NCBI GenBank assembly: GCA_002421605.1
Contig: DISJ01000005.1
Span: 1-64,000 of the forward strand
Direction: 5' to 3'
DNA: 64,000 bases
Origin: Rhodobacteraceae bacterium UBA6213
GTDB lineage: Bacteria; Pseudomonadota; Alphaproteobacteria; Rhodobacterales; Rhodobacteraceae
The notes below the pieces were generated by a model that was not told the DNA's origin, did no database searches, and saw only the letters and a program-made list of their open reading frames with translations. The translations under genes and the position numbers were made by a program. Of the stretch, positions 51,023 to 60,599 are shown in pieces. The first letter of the stretch is position 1. The number at the start of each line of letters is the position of its first letter.

Positions 51023-51930
51023 CCACTGCGGTAGCTTGCCGTATCGACGTGGAAATGATCCCGATGATTGGAATCCGCCTTGGGCCCAAGCACGGTTCCG
51101 AAAGGACCGCACGCCGAGGCATGAATGGCGCGCATAATCTTTGACTCGCGGCGCCAATCACGTGCAACGGCAAGGGTGCTGCCATCGGCCAAAACAAAGG
51201 CTGCCACATCGACCGCGTGCCCTGCACCATGTTCAGAAACCTTCGCGCCGGGTACGTTGTTGCGCGGACGGCAAGTATATGAGGCCACAACCGTTAGCGC
51301 CGCCAACCCGCCACCCCGGCGCCCGATGGCCGGTATGACACCTTCTTCAACCCAAGTTTTCAGTGCCTTGGCTGTATTGCAATCAATCGTCGCGGGTTCG
51401 GAAAGGGTGATCCCCGCGACTGCGGTAACCCTGACCCCGTCGCTTAGCCCACAGCCATTTGCCGCCGCTGGAATGGCCACAATCTCGCTGCCAGTAATCG
51501 CACTGTCGCCGCAGACCGATCCGGCCACAGCGCGCGGTGTACGTGGTGCAAACAGCGCTGCCAAGCCACCACGCGGCGCAGGTGCCGCGACAGCCGGTGC
51601 AAGCGCCGAGGTGGAGGTGCTGGCGGCAGGGGGCACGGCTGCCGCTGGCTGCGGCGGGCGCGGGTTTGGGCGCGGCGCGCGGTCGGGTGCCGCCGAGGCA
51701 AGTGCAAATGCGGTGGCTGCGGGGGCTGGCGCTGGCGCAAGGGTCAGCCCCGTTGGGCGCGGCACGGGCGCCGCCAAAGCGGCAAATGGCAAAAGGCTGG
51801 CCGCGCGTACGGCAACGGGCGCCCCTGCAACCGGGCGGCGCGATGGGTGTGGCGATGAGCGCAGCGGTTCGGCCCAAGCCACCGCCCCCGACGCTGCAAT
51901 CAGCGCCAGTGCCAATGCCAATCGCTGCAT
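51007..51930 (-). CDS. Extensin-like C-terminal domain protein, exported
   Basis: 307 residues with a signal peptide (MQRLALALALIAASGAVAWA) and a long Pro/Ala-rich low-complexity linker (about 25-125). A C-terminal extensin-like domain follows with VSEHGAGHAVDVAAFVLADG and HRDHFHVDTASY. These His/Asp motifs resemble the LD-/DD-peptidase-like metal site of the fold, so a cell wall role is possible. The start at 51930 is preferred to the longer frame from 52128, which is antisense-like sequence. Convergent with the DUF2125 gene. Confidence 0.85.
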   Translation of the reverse strand: MQRLALALALIAASGAVAWAEPLRSSPHPSRRPVAGAPVAVRAASLLPFAALAAPVPRPTGLTLAPAPAPAATAFALASAAPDRAPRPNPRPPQPAAAVPPAASTSTSALAPAVAAPAPRGGLAALFAPRTPRAVAGSVCGDSAITGSEIVAIPAAANGCGLSDGVRVTAVAGITLSEPATIDCNTAKALKTWVEEGVIPAIGRRGGGLAALTVVASYTCRPRNNVPGAKVSEHGAGHAVDVAAFVLADGSTLAVARDWRRESKIMRAIHASACGPFGTVLGPKADSNHRDHFHVDTASYRSGPYCK

Positions 51931-51937
51931 GTTCGCG

Positions 51938-52870
51938 TTACTCTCCCGCGTCGCGCTCCGGTGCGCCGCGCCCGAAATCGGGGGCGGCGGTGTCTTGCCC
52001 GGCCTCGATGATGCCGCGCCGAATGGCGCGGGTGCGGGTAAAGTACTCGAAAAGCTGCTCCCCGTCACCCATGCGGATGGCGCGCTGCAAAACGAACAGC
52101 TCTTCGGTAAAGCGCCCGAGTATATCAAGCGTCGCTTCGCGGTTGGTCAAAAACACATCACGCCACATCGTCGGGTCTGATGCCGCGATGCGGGTAAAGT
52201 CGCGAAAACCGGCTGCGGAATACTTGATGATCTCAGACTTTGTAACACGGCGAATATGGTCTGCAACGCCCACCATCGTGTAAGCAATCAGGTGCGGTGT
52301 GTGCGAGGTAACCGCCAGCACCAGGTCGTGGTGCGCCGGTTCCATCTCATCGACATTGGCGCCCAACCCCTCGAGCAACCCGCGCAAGCGCAGCGTCGCA
52401 TCCCCGTCGGCAGCGGGCAGCGGCGTCAGCAGCCACCAGCGGTTGATGAAAAGTGTGGCAAAGCCCGACCGCGGGCCCGAATGCTCGGTGCCTGCCAACG
52501 GGTGGCCGGGAATGAAGTGCACACCCTCTGGCACATGCGGCGCCACCGCCTCAATCACCGCCTGCTTGACCGAGCCTACGTCGGTCAGCGTGGCACCTGG
52601 CGCAAGATGCGGCGCGATTTCTGCAGCAATCGCCGCCATCGCCCCCACGGGCACGCAAAGCACCACGAGGTCGGCGCCAGCCACGGCCTCGGCCGCAGTT
52701 GCGACGACCCGGTCGCAGAACCCCAGCTCTTCTGCCACCGCTCGCGTCTCGGCGCTGCGCGCGGTGCCCACGATCTCGCCCGCAAGCCCCTTCCATCGCA
52801 TCGCATGTGCCATCGACGAGGCAATCAGCCCCAGCCCGATCAGCGCGACGCGGTTGTAGGTGACCGCCAT
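51938..52870 (-). CDS. tyrA: Prephenate/cyclohexadienyl dehydrogenase
   Basis: 310 residues, VTYNRVALIGLGLIASSMAH (NAD-binding Gly motif), LVVLCVPVGAMAAIA, TDVGSVKQAVIEAV and FIPGHPLAGTEHSGPRSG, in the order typical of TyrA/cyclohexadienyl dehydrogenases of tyrosine synthesis. Whether prephenate or arogenate is preferred is not shown. The ATG at 52870 shares a base with the hisC stop (TGATG). The extension to 52918 is not family-like. Confidence 0.92.
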   Translation of the reverse strand: MAVTYNRVALIGLGLIASSMAHAMRWKGLAGEIVGTARSAETRAVAEELGFCDRVVATAAEAVAGADLVVLCVPVGAMAAIAAEIAPHLAPGATLTDVGSVKQAVIEAVAPHVPEGVHFIPGHPLAGTEHSGPRSGFATLFINRWWLLTPLPAADGDATLRLRGLLEGLGANVDEMEPAHHDLVLAVTSHTPHLIAYTMVGVADHIRRVTKSEIIKYSAAGFRDFTRIAASDPTMWRDVFLTNREATLDILGRFTEELFVLQRAIRMGDGEQLFEYFTRTRAIRRGIIEAGQDTAAPDFGRGAPERDAGE

Positions 52871-53955
52871 CAGTGCGTCTCCTTGAACAGCCCCACGGCA
52901 TGCACGATGCGGCGGCACGAGGCTTCATCGCCCACGGTGATGCGCAAACAATTCGGCAAGCCATAGCTCGCCACCTGTCGCACGATCAGCCCGTGGCTTT
53001 GCAAAAAGCCGTCGCAGGCGACCGCCTCGGCGGCGTCGGCAAAGCGCGCCAGCACGAAATTGGCCATCGAGGCATCCGAAAGTACCCCACGTTCAGTCAG
53101 CGCATCGGCCAGCCATACACGCAGGCGCGCGTTTTCGGTGCGGCAGCGCGTGACGTGATCCTGATCGCGCACGGCGGCCTCGGCAGCATCTAGCTGGGCG
53201 TTTGACAGGTTGAACGGCCCGCGAATACGGTTCAGCACATCGATGATGGCTCGGGGGCCGTAACCCCAACCGATCCGCAACCCGCCCAACCCATAAATCT
53301 TCGAGAAGGTGCGCGTCATCACCACATTGGGCAGCCGTGTGGCGAGTTCAGCACCGCCATCGTAGCCCAAGGCATATTCGGCATAGGCGCTGTCGAGCAC
53401 CAGAATCGCCTGCTTCGGCAGCCCGCTCGCCAGCCGCTCAACCTCGGCCAGATCAATCATCGTACCGGTCGGGTTGTTGGGGTTGGCGATAAAGACAAGT
53501 TTCGTTTTTGGCCCGCAAGCCGCCAGCAAGGCATCGACATCGGTTGTGCGCTCGTGCTCGGGCACGGCAATCGGCGTTGCCCCCGCCGCCAGCGCCGAAA
53601 TCCGATACATCAGGAAACCATGCTCGGTGAACAGCACCTCATCGCGCGCGCCGGCATAGGCCTGACAGAGAAAGTGGATGATCTCGTCAGACCCCACGCC
53701 GCAGATGATGCGATCAGGGTCGAGATCGTGCACCTCACCAATCGCCTGCCGCAGCGCGGCGTGATCGGTCGAAGGATAACGGTGCAACCTTTGCACTGCG
53801 CGCGCGTAGGCTTCTTTCGTCCGCTCCGAAGGCCCAAACGGGTTTTCGTTCGAGCTGAGCTTGATCGCGTCGGGTTTGCCCGCCACATGCGCGGTTCCGC
53901 CCTGATAGAGCGCAATCTTCATGATGCCGGGTTGCGGGCGAATAGCGTCGGTCAT
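52870..53955 (-). CDS. hisC: Histidinol-phosphate / aromatic aminotransferase
   Basis: 361-residue class I PLP aminotransferase, IKLSSNENPFGPSERTKEAY, ICGVGSDEIIHFLCQAYAGA, FIANPNNPTGTMIDLAEVER and the PLP Lys in TRTFSKIYGLGGLRIGWG. It is coupled to tyrA, so it may serve tyrosine/phenylalanine as well as histidine synthesis. In Rhodobacterales this gene is commonly annotated hisC. No frame problem is seen. Confidence 0.92.
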   Translation of the reverse strand: MTDAIRPQPGIMKIALYQGGTAHVAGKPDAIKLSSNENPFGPSERTKEAYARAVQRLHRYPSTDHAALRQAIGEVHDLDPDRIICGVGSDEIIHFLCQAYAGARDEVLFTEHGFLMYRISALAAGATPIAVPEHERTTDVDALLAACGPKTKLVFIANPNNPTGTMIDLAEVERLASGLPKQAILVLDSAYAEYALGYDGGAELATRLPNVVMTRTFSKIYGLGGLRIGWGYGPRAIIDVLNRIRGPFNLSNAQLDAAEAAVRDQDHVTRCRTENARLRVWLADALTERGVLSDASMANFVLARFADAAEAVACDGFLQSHGLIVRQVASYGLPNCLRITVGDEASCRRIVHAVGLFKETH

Positions 53956-54020
53956 GGCAGAACCCCCTGGGATGGCGCCGTTCTAGCGAGCCAGATTGCG
54001 CATTGCCAGTGTGTTGTTGC

Positions 54021-54054
54021 AAAAGGAAAAGGGCCGCACCTTGCGGCGCGGCCC
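54021..54054 (-). terminator. Intrinsic terminator after rpsD
   Basis: On the minus strand GGGCCGC pairs with GCGGCCC (54048-54054 and 54031-54037), followed by TTTTCCTTTT (54021-54030). It lies 27 bases after the rpsD stop. Confidence 0.85.
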
Positions 54055-54080
54055 AGCATATCGGTTCCGCGACGCGGGAC

Positions 54081-54701
54081 TTAGTTCTTGGCGTAGTATT
54101 CGACCACGAGATTCGGTTCCATCACGACAGGATAGGGCACATCGCCCAAGGCCGGTTGGCGCACGAAGGTCGCGGTCATCTTGGAATGGTCCACTTCAAG
54201 GTAATCGGGCACATCACGCTCAATCAGCTGCACGGCTTCCAGCACGATCGCCAACTGGCGCGACTTTTCGCGCAGCGAGATCACGTCGCCTTCGGACACA
54301 CGGTACGAGGCAATGTTGACGCGCTTGCCATTGACCAGCACATGGCCGTGGTTGACGAACTGGCGCGCTGCAAAAACCGTGGGAACGAACTTGGCGCGGT
54401 AAATCACCGCGTCCAGACGCCGCTCCAGCAGACCGACCAGCGCCTCACCGGTATCGCCGCGTACACGCTGCGCTTCGGTGAAGATCTTGCGGAACTGCTT
54501 TTCGGTCAGATCGCCGTAATAACCTTTCAGCTTTTGCTTGGCGCGCAGCTGCGTGCCAAAGTCCGAAAGCTTGTTCTTGCGGCGCTGACCGTGCTGGCCG
54601 GGGCCGTATTCACGCTTGTTAAGCGGCGATTTCGCGCGCCCCCAGATGTTTTCGCCCATCCGGCGGTCAATTTTATGTTTGGCAGAGGTGCGTTTGGTCA
54701 C
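54081..54701 (-). CDS. rpsD: 30S ribosomal protein S4
   Basis: 206 residues, KRTSAKHKIDRRMGENIWG, then KLSDFGTQLRAKQKLKGYYG and the S4 RNA-binding block RRLDAVIYRAKFVPTVFAAR, QFVNHGHVLVNGKRVNIASY. The start codon is GTG (54699-54701), preceded by AAGGAGATCAGCG, a strong binding site. It stands as a single gene with its own terminator. Confidence 0.97.
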   Translation of the reverse strand: MTKRTSAKHKIDRRMGENIWGRAKSPLNKREYGPGQHGQRRKNKLSDFGTQLRAKQKLKGYYGDLTEKQFRKIFTEAQRVRGDTGEALVGLLERRLDAVIYRAKFVPTVFAARQFVNHGHVLVNGKRVNIASYRVSEGDVISLREKSRQLAIVLEAVQLIERDVPDYLEVDHSKMTATFVRQPALGDVPYPVVMEPNLVVEYYAKN

Positions 54702-54924
54702 CGCTGATCTCCTTCATCATGCGCCCCTAGAATGGGGCAGGAAGGGCGTTGTCCTTTAGCCCATTTCGGGCCCGACAGGCATCCCCTTGCGGGGGCCACC
54801 AACACCAATGATTGCCCAGAGCAAGTTACCCCGGACCGCGGGCTTATAGGCGGCGCCTCGGGCCCCGTCAATGACCCGCCGCTCTGATTTCATGTTAAAA
54901 GCAGACGGCCCGGCCTCGCAGCCG

Positions 54925-55986
54925 TTATGCCGCGAGTTCGTGGCGCAAGATCGCCGCTTCGGCTGCACCCAATCGGCGGCGCGCATAGCCACCATAACCT
55001 GCGGTATCAAGCGCCAGATGCGGCATCAGCGAAAGCAGCCCCGCGCGATCTGCGGGCGCGATCATCTCGAGCGTCGTGGCGCCGGGATGAAAACTTTCAC
55101 TTTCCAAACCATTAGCGCGTAAAATCTGATGACTCTCGAACAAAAGATGCGCATATCGCACTTCGCGCAGACCATGCTCAATGCGCACCGAGCCGCCGTT
55201 GACAAGATCGCGGGCCGAAACCAAAACCTCTGTCTCGTTGAAAAGCGCGCGCGCTGCAGGCCCGCGCACCAGCATCCGGTGCTGCGGCGATACCAGAAGA
55301 TCGCCGTCAGGGCGCCCAATGCCGAATGCCCCCGCGCGAAACCGCACCGGCCGATATTCAGGCATCACGTGCAGCCGTGCGCCAGACATCCGCCGCCCAC
55401 CGGTCCAGATAATTTCCTGTGCCCCGTCGTCACGCGTCAACACCCGATCGCCCGGTTGCAGCATCTCGACCGGGCGCGCACCTGCGGGCGTATCAATCAG
55501 CGTGCCTTGCGTGAAACAGATCACGGAAGTTGACGTGATCGGCGTCGACACTTCGCGCAGCTCAAGTGCGCGGTCCACCACCCAAAGTTCGGCGTCGCGC
55601 GGTGGTACGCGGCCGACAAACATCAGGAGCCTGGTCGCAGTATCAGGCAATTCGATCAAGCTGACAGAATAAGACCCGTAGCCATCCGTTACTGTAAAAC
55701 TTTGCTCGGCGTCGGCCTCGATCATATCGACTTCGTCGAGCTTGCGGCCACTGACCGCAGCACCCAAGAGCCTGCGCACGGCGCGCGCCGCGCGGCGGCG
55801 TGTATCGGCTTCGCCCACCTGCCCTTGCAGCAGCAAAAGCTCTGGCGGGCCGTCGATCCGCAGCACTTCACCATGCCATCGCCAGTCGGCACCGATCACC
55901 AATGCCTCGAGTGGCGCAGCGATAACGCCGTCCACTTCGGTCTGCGCCCATGAAATGACAAAGGTGCCGCCTGCGCCTGCCGTCAT
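54925..55986 (-). CDS. Hint (Hedgehog/intein) domain protein
   Basis: About 353 residues. The Hint_2 block begins VICFTQGTLIDTPAGARPVE with EMLQPGDRVLTRDDGAQEII and has VSPQHRMLVRGPAARALF later. Such Hint proteins are frequent in Rhodobacterales and are usually not self-splicing inteins. The N-terminal 155 residues (VISWAQTEVDGVIAAPLEAL, LLLQGQVGEADTRRRAARAV) are of unknown fold. The start at 55986 (MTAGAGGTF) or 56001 (MAGTG) cannot be decided. The neighbouring 54702-54924 contains no gene that I can recognise. Confidence 0.82.
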   Translation of the reverse strand: MTAGAGGTFVISWAQTEVDGVIAAPLEALVIGADWRWHGEVLRIDGPPELLLLQGQVGEADTRRRAARAVRRLLGAAVSGRKLDEVDMIEADAEQSFTVTDGYGSYSVSLIELPDTATRLLMFVGRVPPRDAELWVVDRALELREVSTPITSTSVICFTQGTLIDTPAGARPVEMLQPGDRVLTRDDGAQEIIWTGGRRMSGARLHVMPEYRPVRFRAGAFGIGRPDGDLLVSPQHRMLVRGPAARALFNETEVLVSARDLVNGGSVRIEHGLREVRYAHLLFESHQILRANGLESESFHPGATTLEMIAPADRAGLLSLMPHLALDTAGYGGYARRRLGAAEAAILRHELAA

Positions 55987-56109
55987 GCCTGTTCCTGCCA
56001 CTCTTTTATTATCAGGTCTTTGCGACCCGTTGTTCAGGTAAAGGTAACAGAGAAATTAGGGCTTGCAAAGCGGCGCGTGCACCCTGCGTGAAGCGACTCG
56101 GATTTGCGG

Positions 56110-56616
56110 TCAGAAATTCATCCCAAACCGGACCGAGCCAGGAACCAGCCCCTCAGGCTGGCCAACGAACTCGGACGATAGCCAAGTCACACCGTAAAAG
56201 ATGCCGATGAGCTCGTTGTGCCGCGCCATGCCAGAACGCATCCGCGGCCGCCACGACTCGGCCGCGGGGCCGCCCGCCGGAAGCCAGGCAGAGCTTTCAA
56301 CGCGCACCAAATCGACGTCGAACTGAAAGGCGAACCCCGGTTCTGACGTGCCAGAAATGCCAACATACCGCTGCCCGGTGCTATCATCGCGCAGCCAAAG
56401 TGCGCCCTGTTCGCGCGCTCCCAGATTATCGTCTATACCGACCCGGAACAGGTTTTCATCGCCCGCGCGCCTCGACAAAGGGGCGCATCCCTGCCGAACC
56501 AAGCTCGAACGGGCGCGCAAGTCTTCCGTGACAAAGGGGATCAGCGCGTCTTCAAGCTGGCTTGCCTCAATCGCCGGGCGCGGATCGCTTAGAAGCTTGG
56601 CAGGCGACGCTGCGTT
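56110..56616 (-). pseudogene. Decayed 3' fragment of an outer-membrane protein (LpxR/DUF2219-like)
   Basis: An open frame of about 168 codons ends at 56110 with HNELIGIFYGVTWLSSEFVG and QPEGLVPGSVRFGMNF. The terminal Phe and beta-strand pattern are like the C-terminus of lipid A deacylase (LpxR) family barrels. Upstream the frame stays coding-like (ASPAKLLSDPRPAIEASQLE) to a TGA at 56617-56619 and has no ATG. A different frame further upstream (56567-56761) is also not convincing, so the 5' half is lost or shifted. A degraded gene is the best reading; the family is a moderate guess. Confidence 0.5.
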
Positions 56617-56787
56617 TCACAATACCAGTACTTGGCTCTACCGCTGCAAGCCCCGCGCCAAAACTTGCTTCGAACGCGCCAGCCAGCCGCCGCGGCCCAC
56701 ACAAGTACACCTGAGCAACATCTGTCGTGAATATTACTAAAAGAACGTGGTGCAAATGCATACCATCGTTCAGATATCCGGCCGCGC

Positions 56788-58437
56788 TTAACCCGCGAGC
56801 AAGGCCGCTGCCGCCGCCTGCGCTGCCTCGGTGACGCTTTCACCTGCCAACATGCGGGCAATCTCGCCCTGACGTGCTTCGGCACCCAGCGGCACAACGC
56901 GCGAGGTGGTGATGCCCCCCGCCACATGCTTTTCCACCCGCCAGTGGTGCGCGCCGCGCGCTGCGACTTGCGGGCTGTGCGTGACCACCAGCACCTGTGC
57001 CGTTTCCGCCAGTCGCGCCAGCCGCCGCCCGACCGCATCGGCGGTGGCGCCACCCACGCCGCGGTCGATTTCGTCAAAAATCATCACCTGTGCGTCAGCG
57101 CCGCGCATCAGGCAAACCTTGAGCGCCAGTAAAAACCGCGAAAGTTCGCCACCCGACGCGATCCGGTTAAGCGGCCCCGCCGGAGCGCCCGGGTTGGTGG
57201 CAACCACAAAGGCCACCGCATCAACCCCCTCTGGCCCCGGCACGGCCTGTGCAATTTCGGTGGCGAAAGCCGCGCGCTCCATTTTCAGTGGCGCAAGTTC
57301 GCCCGACATCGCCGCATCCAGCCGCCCCGCCGCCTCGCGGCGCAGCGCCGAAAGCGCCGCGGCCGCCCCCGCATGTGCCGCATCGGCCGCTGCAAGTGTG
57401 GCACGCAAAGCATGCAAATGCCCCTCGCCACCGTCAAGTTCTGCCAGCCGGGCGCGCAAGCCATCACCAAACGCGCCCAAATCATCAGCCAAAACGCCGT
57501 GCTTGCGCGCCAATGCGCGAATCGCGAATAGCCGCTCTTCGCAGGCTTCCAGCTCTTGCGGGTCGTGGCTGAGTTTATCGAGCGCGCGCTCGACTCCCTG
57601 CGCGGCCTCGCCAAGCTCGATCATCGCGCGAGAAAGCGCAGCGATTGGCGCATCGAGCAGCCCTTCGGCACGTTCGGACACCGCTTCAAGCCAGCGTTCG
57701 GCATCGCCCATCGCGCCTTCTGCCCCTTCGGGCCCTAGCGCGCTGTGTGCGCGCGCGACGTCGCCGCGAATCCGCTCGGCTGCCTGCATCGCGCGGCGGC
57801 GGACATCAAGGCCGACTTCTTCGCCCGGCTGAGGCGCCAACTGATCCAGCTCTTTGACCGCGTGGCGCAGAAAATCCTCTTCGCCGCGCACCGCCGCCAG
57901 TGCCTCTTCCGCCTCAGCCAACGCAGTTGCGGCCACGCCGCGTGCCGCCCATGCCGCGCGCACCCGGTTCACCAGCGGCTCAGCACCCGCAAAGGCATCT
58001 AGCAGCGCGCGGTGGCCGCGTGGGTTCAAAAGGCCGCCATCATCGTGCTGGCCATGCAGCTCCACCAAAGTGTCGGCTAGCAGACGCAACACCTCGGCAC
58101 TCGCACGGCGATCGTTGACAAAGGCCGTACGGCGACCGTCGGGCAGCACCAGCCGCCGCAGCACCAGTTCATCGCCACCCGCAAGCCCCGCTTCTTCCAG
58201 CACCGCCCGCGCGGCGTGGCCGGGCGATAGTTCGAACACCGCCACCACTTCGCCCTGCGCAGCACCCTGACGCAGCAGATCGCCACGCCCACGCCAGCCA
58301 AGCACGAAACCAAGGCAATCGAGCAAGATCGACTTGCCCGCTCCTGTTTCGCCAGTCAGTACATTGAGGCCGGGCTGAAACGCCAATTCCAGCCGGTCGA
58401 TCAGCAGCATGTCGCGGATCTCAAGTGCCCGAAGCAT
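56788..58437 (-). CDS. recN: DNA repair protein RecN
   Basis: 549-residue SMC-like ATPase of double-strand break repair. Walker A VLTGETGAGKSILLDCLGF is near the N-terminus and the long coiled-coil arms lie in the middle. The ABC signature region is GGELSRFLLALKVCLMRG, and Walker B QVMIFDEIDRGVGGATADAV is near the C-terminus. It begins MLRALEIRDMLLIDRLELAF. It is downstream of bamD on the same strand. Confidence 0.95.
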   Translation of the reverse strand: MLRALEIRDMLLIDRLELAFQPGLNVLTGETGAGKSILLDCLGFVLGWRGRGDLLRQGAAQGEVVAVFELSPGHAARAVLEEAGLAGGDELVLRRLVLPDGRRTAFVNDRRASAEVLRLLADTLVELHGQHDDGGLLNPRGHRALLDAFAGAEPLVNRVRAAWAARGVAATALAEAEEALAAVRGEEDFLRHAVKELDQLAPQPGEEVGLDVRRRAMQAAERIRGDVARAHSALGPEGAEGAMGDAERWLEAVSERAEGLLDAPIAALSRAMIELGEAAQGVERALDKLSHDPQELEACEERLFAIRALARKHGVLADDLGAFGDGLRARLAELDGGEGHLHALRATLAAADAAHAGAAAALSALRREAAGRLDAAMSGELAPLKMERAAFATEIAQAVPGPEGVDAVAFVVATNPGAPAGPLNRIASGGELSRFLLALKVCLMRGADAQVMIFDEIDRGVGGATADAVGRRLARLAETAQVLVVTHSPQVAARGAHHWRVEKHVAGGITTSRVVPLGAEARQGEIARMLAGESVTEAAQAAAAALLAG

Positions 58438-58479
58438 TCTGCGCCCCCATGAGCGACGCGGTCGCGCGCAACGCCCGCG

Positions 58480-59322
58480 CTACAGCCATTCGCCCTTGAT
58501 GACTTGCCGGTAGATTTGCGCAAGCCAGCCGTCGCCCTTGCCCTCGGGGGTTAGGCCTTTCCGGCTCAGCAGGGCGTAGCTGTCTTGGTAAAACCCGGAC
58601 GATTGGAAATTGTGCCCAAGAATCGCGGCGGCGGACTGTGCCTCGTCGGTAAAGCCAAGCGCAAGGTTGGCCTCGACCAGACGGTGCAGTGCCTCTGCGG
58701 TGTGGCTGGTGGTCTGATACTGCTCGACCACAATACGGAAACGGTTGATCGACGCAGTATAATTGCCGCGCTTAAGGTAGTAGCGCCCGATCTCCATTTC
58801 CTTCGCCGCCAGATGGTCGAAGGCGAGGTCAAACTTGAGAATCGCCGAGCGCGCATATTCGGTGTCGGGGTATTCTTCGATCACCGAGCGCAGCGCCGAT
58901 AGCGCCTGGAATGTCAGCCCCTGATCTCGGCCAATTTCGTCGATCTGGTCATAGTAGCTCAGCGCCAGAAGATACTTGGCGTAGGCTGCGTCTTCGTCAC
59001 CCGGATAGGTGTCGATGAATCGCTGCGCCGCGCTGCGCGCCTCTTCGTAGTTCTTGGCCTTGTGATTCACGAAGGCCTGCATGATTAGCGCACGCTTGGC
59101 ATATTCGGAATACGGGTAGAGCCGCTCGATTTCGGTAAAATAGCGCAAGGCACCTTCGGGTTTAGAGGTGTTGGCCAGTTCCCACTCGCCGCGCTTGTAG
59201 ATTTCCTCGGCGGTGAAACCCTCAAGCGGGATCGCCTTATCGGTCGATCCACCACAAGAACTCAGCACCGCTACAACCAGCAGGCTGCCGAAAAATGATG
59301 CCGCTGAAATGCCGCGCGCCAT
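58480..59322 (-). CDS. bamD: Outer membrane assembly lipoprotein BamD
   Basis: 280 residues; part of the BAM complex. A lipoprotein signal is seen in LLVVAVLSSCGGST, with lipid-carrying Cys23. It is followed by TPR-like repeats (SEYAKRALIMQAFVNHKAKN, GDEDAAYAKYLLALSYYDQI, EYARSAILKFDLAFDHLAAK). Length and order fit the family. It lies between lpxC and recN, consistent with an envelope gene cluster. Confidence 0.94.
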   Translation of the reverse strand: MARGISAASFFGSLLVVAVLSSCGGSTDKAIPLEGFTAEEIYKRGEWELANTSKPEGALRYFTEIERLYPYSEYAKRALIMQAFVNHKAKNYEEARSAAQRFIDTYPGDEDAAYAKYLLALSYYDQIDEIGRDQGLTFQALSALRSVIEEYPDTEYARSAILKFDLAFDHLAAKEMEIGRYYLKRGNYTASINRFRIVVEQYQTTSHTAEALHRLVEANLALGFTDEAQSAAAILGHNFQSSGFYQDSYALLSRKGLTPEGKGDGWLAQIYRQVIKGEWL

Positions 59323-59438
59323 GTCCCGCCCAACCCCCGTGTTCTTTCACCCGACAGCGCCCGTAATGAGGGCTGTTCGGCTCGTCCTAGCACAGAAAAA
59401 TCCGGTGCGCAAAACGCCTTTCGCAGCATCGACGGCGA

Positions 59439-60371
59439 TCAGGCCAGCAATTCGGTTTCGGGCATGCAATCGGCCAGCGTAACACCGGCTCCGGGCATCG
59501 CATGTGCGCGCGCATTGCTGAGCGGTTCCCATCGCCACGCGGTGGCATCGGCGAACAGCGCGCGCAGCAAACGGTTGGTCAGCGCATGGCCCGCACGGTT
59601 GCCGCTGTAGCGCCCCAGAATCGGTGCACCGGCCAGCGCAAGGTCGCCCATGGCATCCAGCATCTTGTGGCGCACCGCTTCGCGTTCGCGCCGCAGGCCA
59701 CCTGGTGAAAGGACTCGGTCGCCATCAACCACCACGGCGTTTTCATAGCTTCCGCCCAACGCAAGCCCGGCTGCCTGCATCGCTTCCACATCGGCGCGGC
59801 GGCAGAAGGTGCGGCTGTCCATCAACTCGTGCACGAAGGTGCCGTTGGCCATGTTGAGCATCAGCGACTGGCTACCGATCGCGAGATCGGGAAATTCGAT
59901 TGCGAATGCAATTTCCAGCGTTTCGGCAGGCTCAAGGCGCGCCTCGGCCACGCCTTCACGCACCTCGACGGACCTAAGAATACGCAAGGCCCGCACCGGT
60001 GCGGCCTGGCGCACCAGCCCGACCGCAATGATTGCGCGCACGAAAGGCGCCGCAGACCCATCAAGAATAGGCACTTCGGGCCCGTCAATTTCCACCAATG
60101 CGTTATGCACGCCGCTACCTGCCAGCGCCGCCATCAAATGTTCAATCGTCGAAACGCCGACACCTGCGGCATTCTCGATCTGGGTGCAAAGCCGCGACGG
60201 CGCAACCGCATCCCAGCGCGCGGGCACTAGCGCATCAACCCCCACAAGATCGCTGCGCCAAAAGACGATGCCGGAATCGATGGCTGCGGGGTGCACGGTG
60301 ATATGCACCGCGGTGCCGCTGTGCAGACCGACACCGGCAAATTCGACCGGGGAACGAAGTGTGGTTTGCAA
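59439..60371 (-). CDS. lpxC: UDP-3-O-acyl-N-acetylglucosamine deacetylase
   Basis: 310 residues; the committed, zinc-dependent step of lipid A synthesis. SVEFAGVGLHSG-type text (here SPVEFAGVGLHSGTAV), STIEHLMAALAGSGVHNALV, the LDGSAAPFVRAI block and DSRTFCRRADVEAMQAAGLA are in place. The start is read as TTG at 60371, because AGGAG stands eight bases before it and the protein then begins near LQTTLRSPVEFAG, as expected. An upstream ATG at 60440 would add 23 residues not seen in the family. Confidence 0.92.
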   Translation of the reverse strand: MQTTLRSPVEFAGVGLHSGTAVHITVHPAAIDSGIVFWRSDLVGVDALVPARWDAVAPSRLCTQIENAAGVGVSTIEHLMAALAGSGVHNALVEIDGPEVPILDGSAAPFVRAIIAVGLVRQAAPVRALRILRSVEVREGVAEARLEPAETLEIAFAIEFPDLAIGSQSLMLNMANGTFVHELMDSRTFCRRADVEAMQAAGLALGGSYENAVVVDGDRVLSPGGLRREREAVRHKMLDAMGDLALAGAPILGRYSGNRAGHALTNRLLRALFADATAWRWEPLSNARAHAMPGAGVTLADCMPETELLA

Positions 60372-60545
60372 AAGCTGGCTCCTGATAGTGGCTCGGCCCG
60401 GCGGACCATGCGTCGCCCCAGCCGGGACGCGCAAGTTCAACTAAAGGCGTGCGTGAGCAAGCTCAACTCACTCTTTGTAACGGGCTGAAACAATCGCGGC
60501 GCGGCTTGGCGGCAACTCGCCAATAGGCTACTATAGCATTGTTTT

Positions 60546-60579
60546 TAAAAATAAAATGGCCGCGTCATGCGCGACCATT
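60546..60579 (-). terminator. Intrinsic terminator after ftsZ
   Basis: On the minus strand an imperfect stem (AATGGTCGCG with CGCGGCCATT, one mismatch, loop CATGA) is followed by TTATTTTTAAAAAC. It lies about 21 bases after the ftsZ stop at 60600. Confidence 0.75.
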
Positions 60580-60599
60580 TCAGTATAATCGTGATGCTT

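Noticed and set aside
51125..52180. 351-codon plus-strand frame opposite the extensin-like and tyrA genes
   Set aside because: It overlaps two convincing genes on the minus strand and is Ala/Gly-rich without any domain.
54756..54924. Possible structured RNA between rpsD and the Hint protein gene
   Set aside because: Short GC-rich pairings are visible, but no known RNA family pattern could be recognised.
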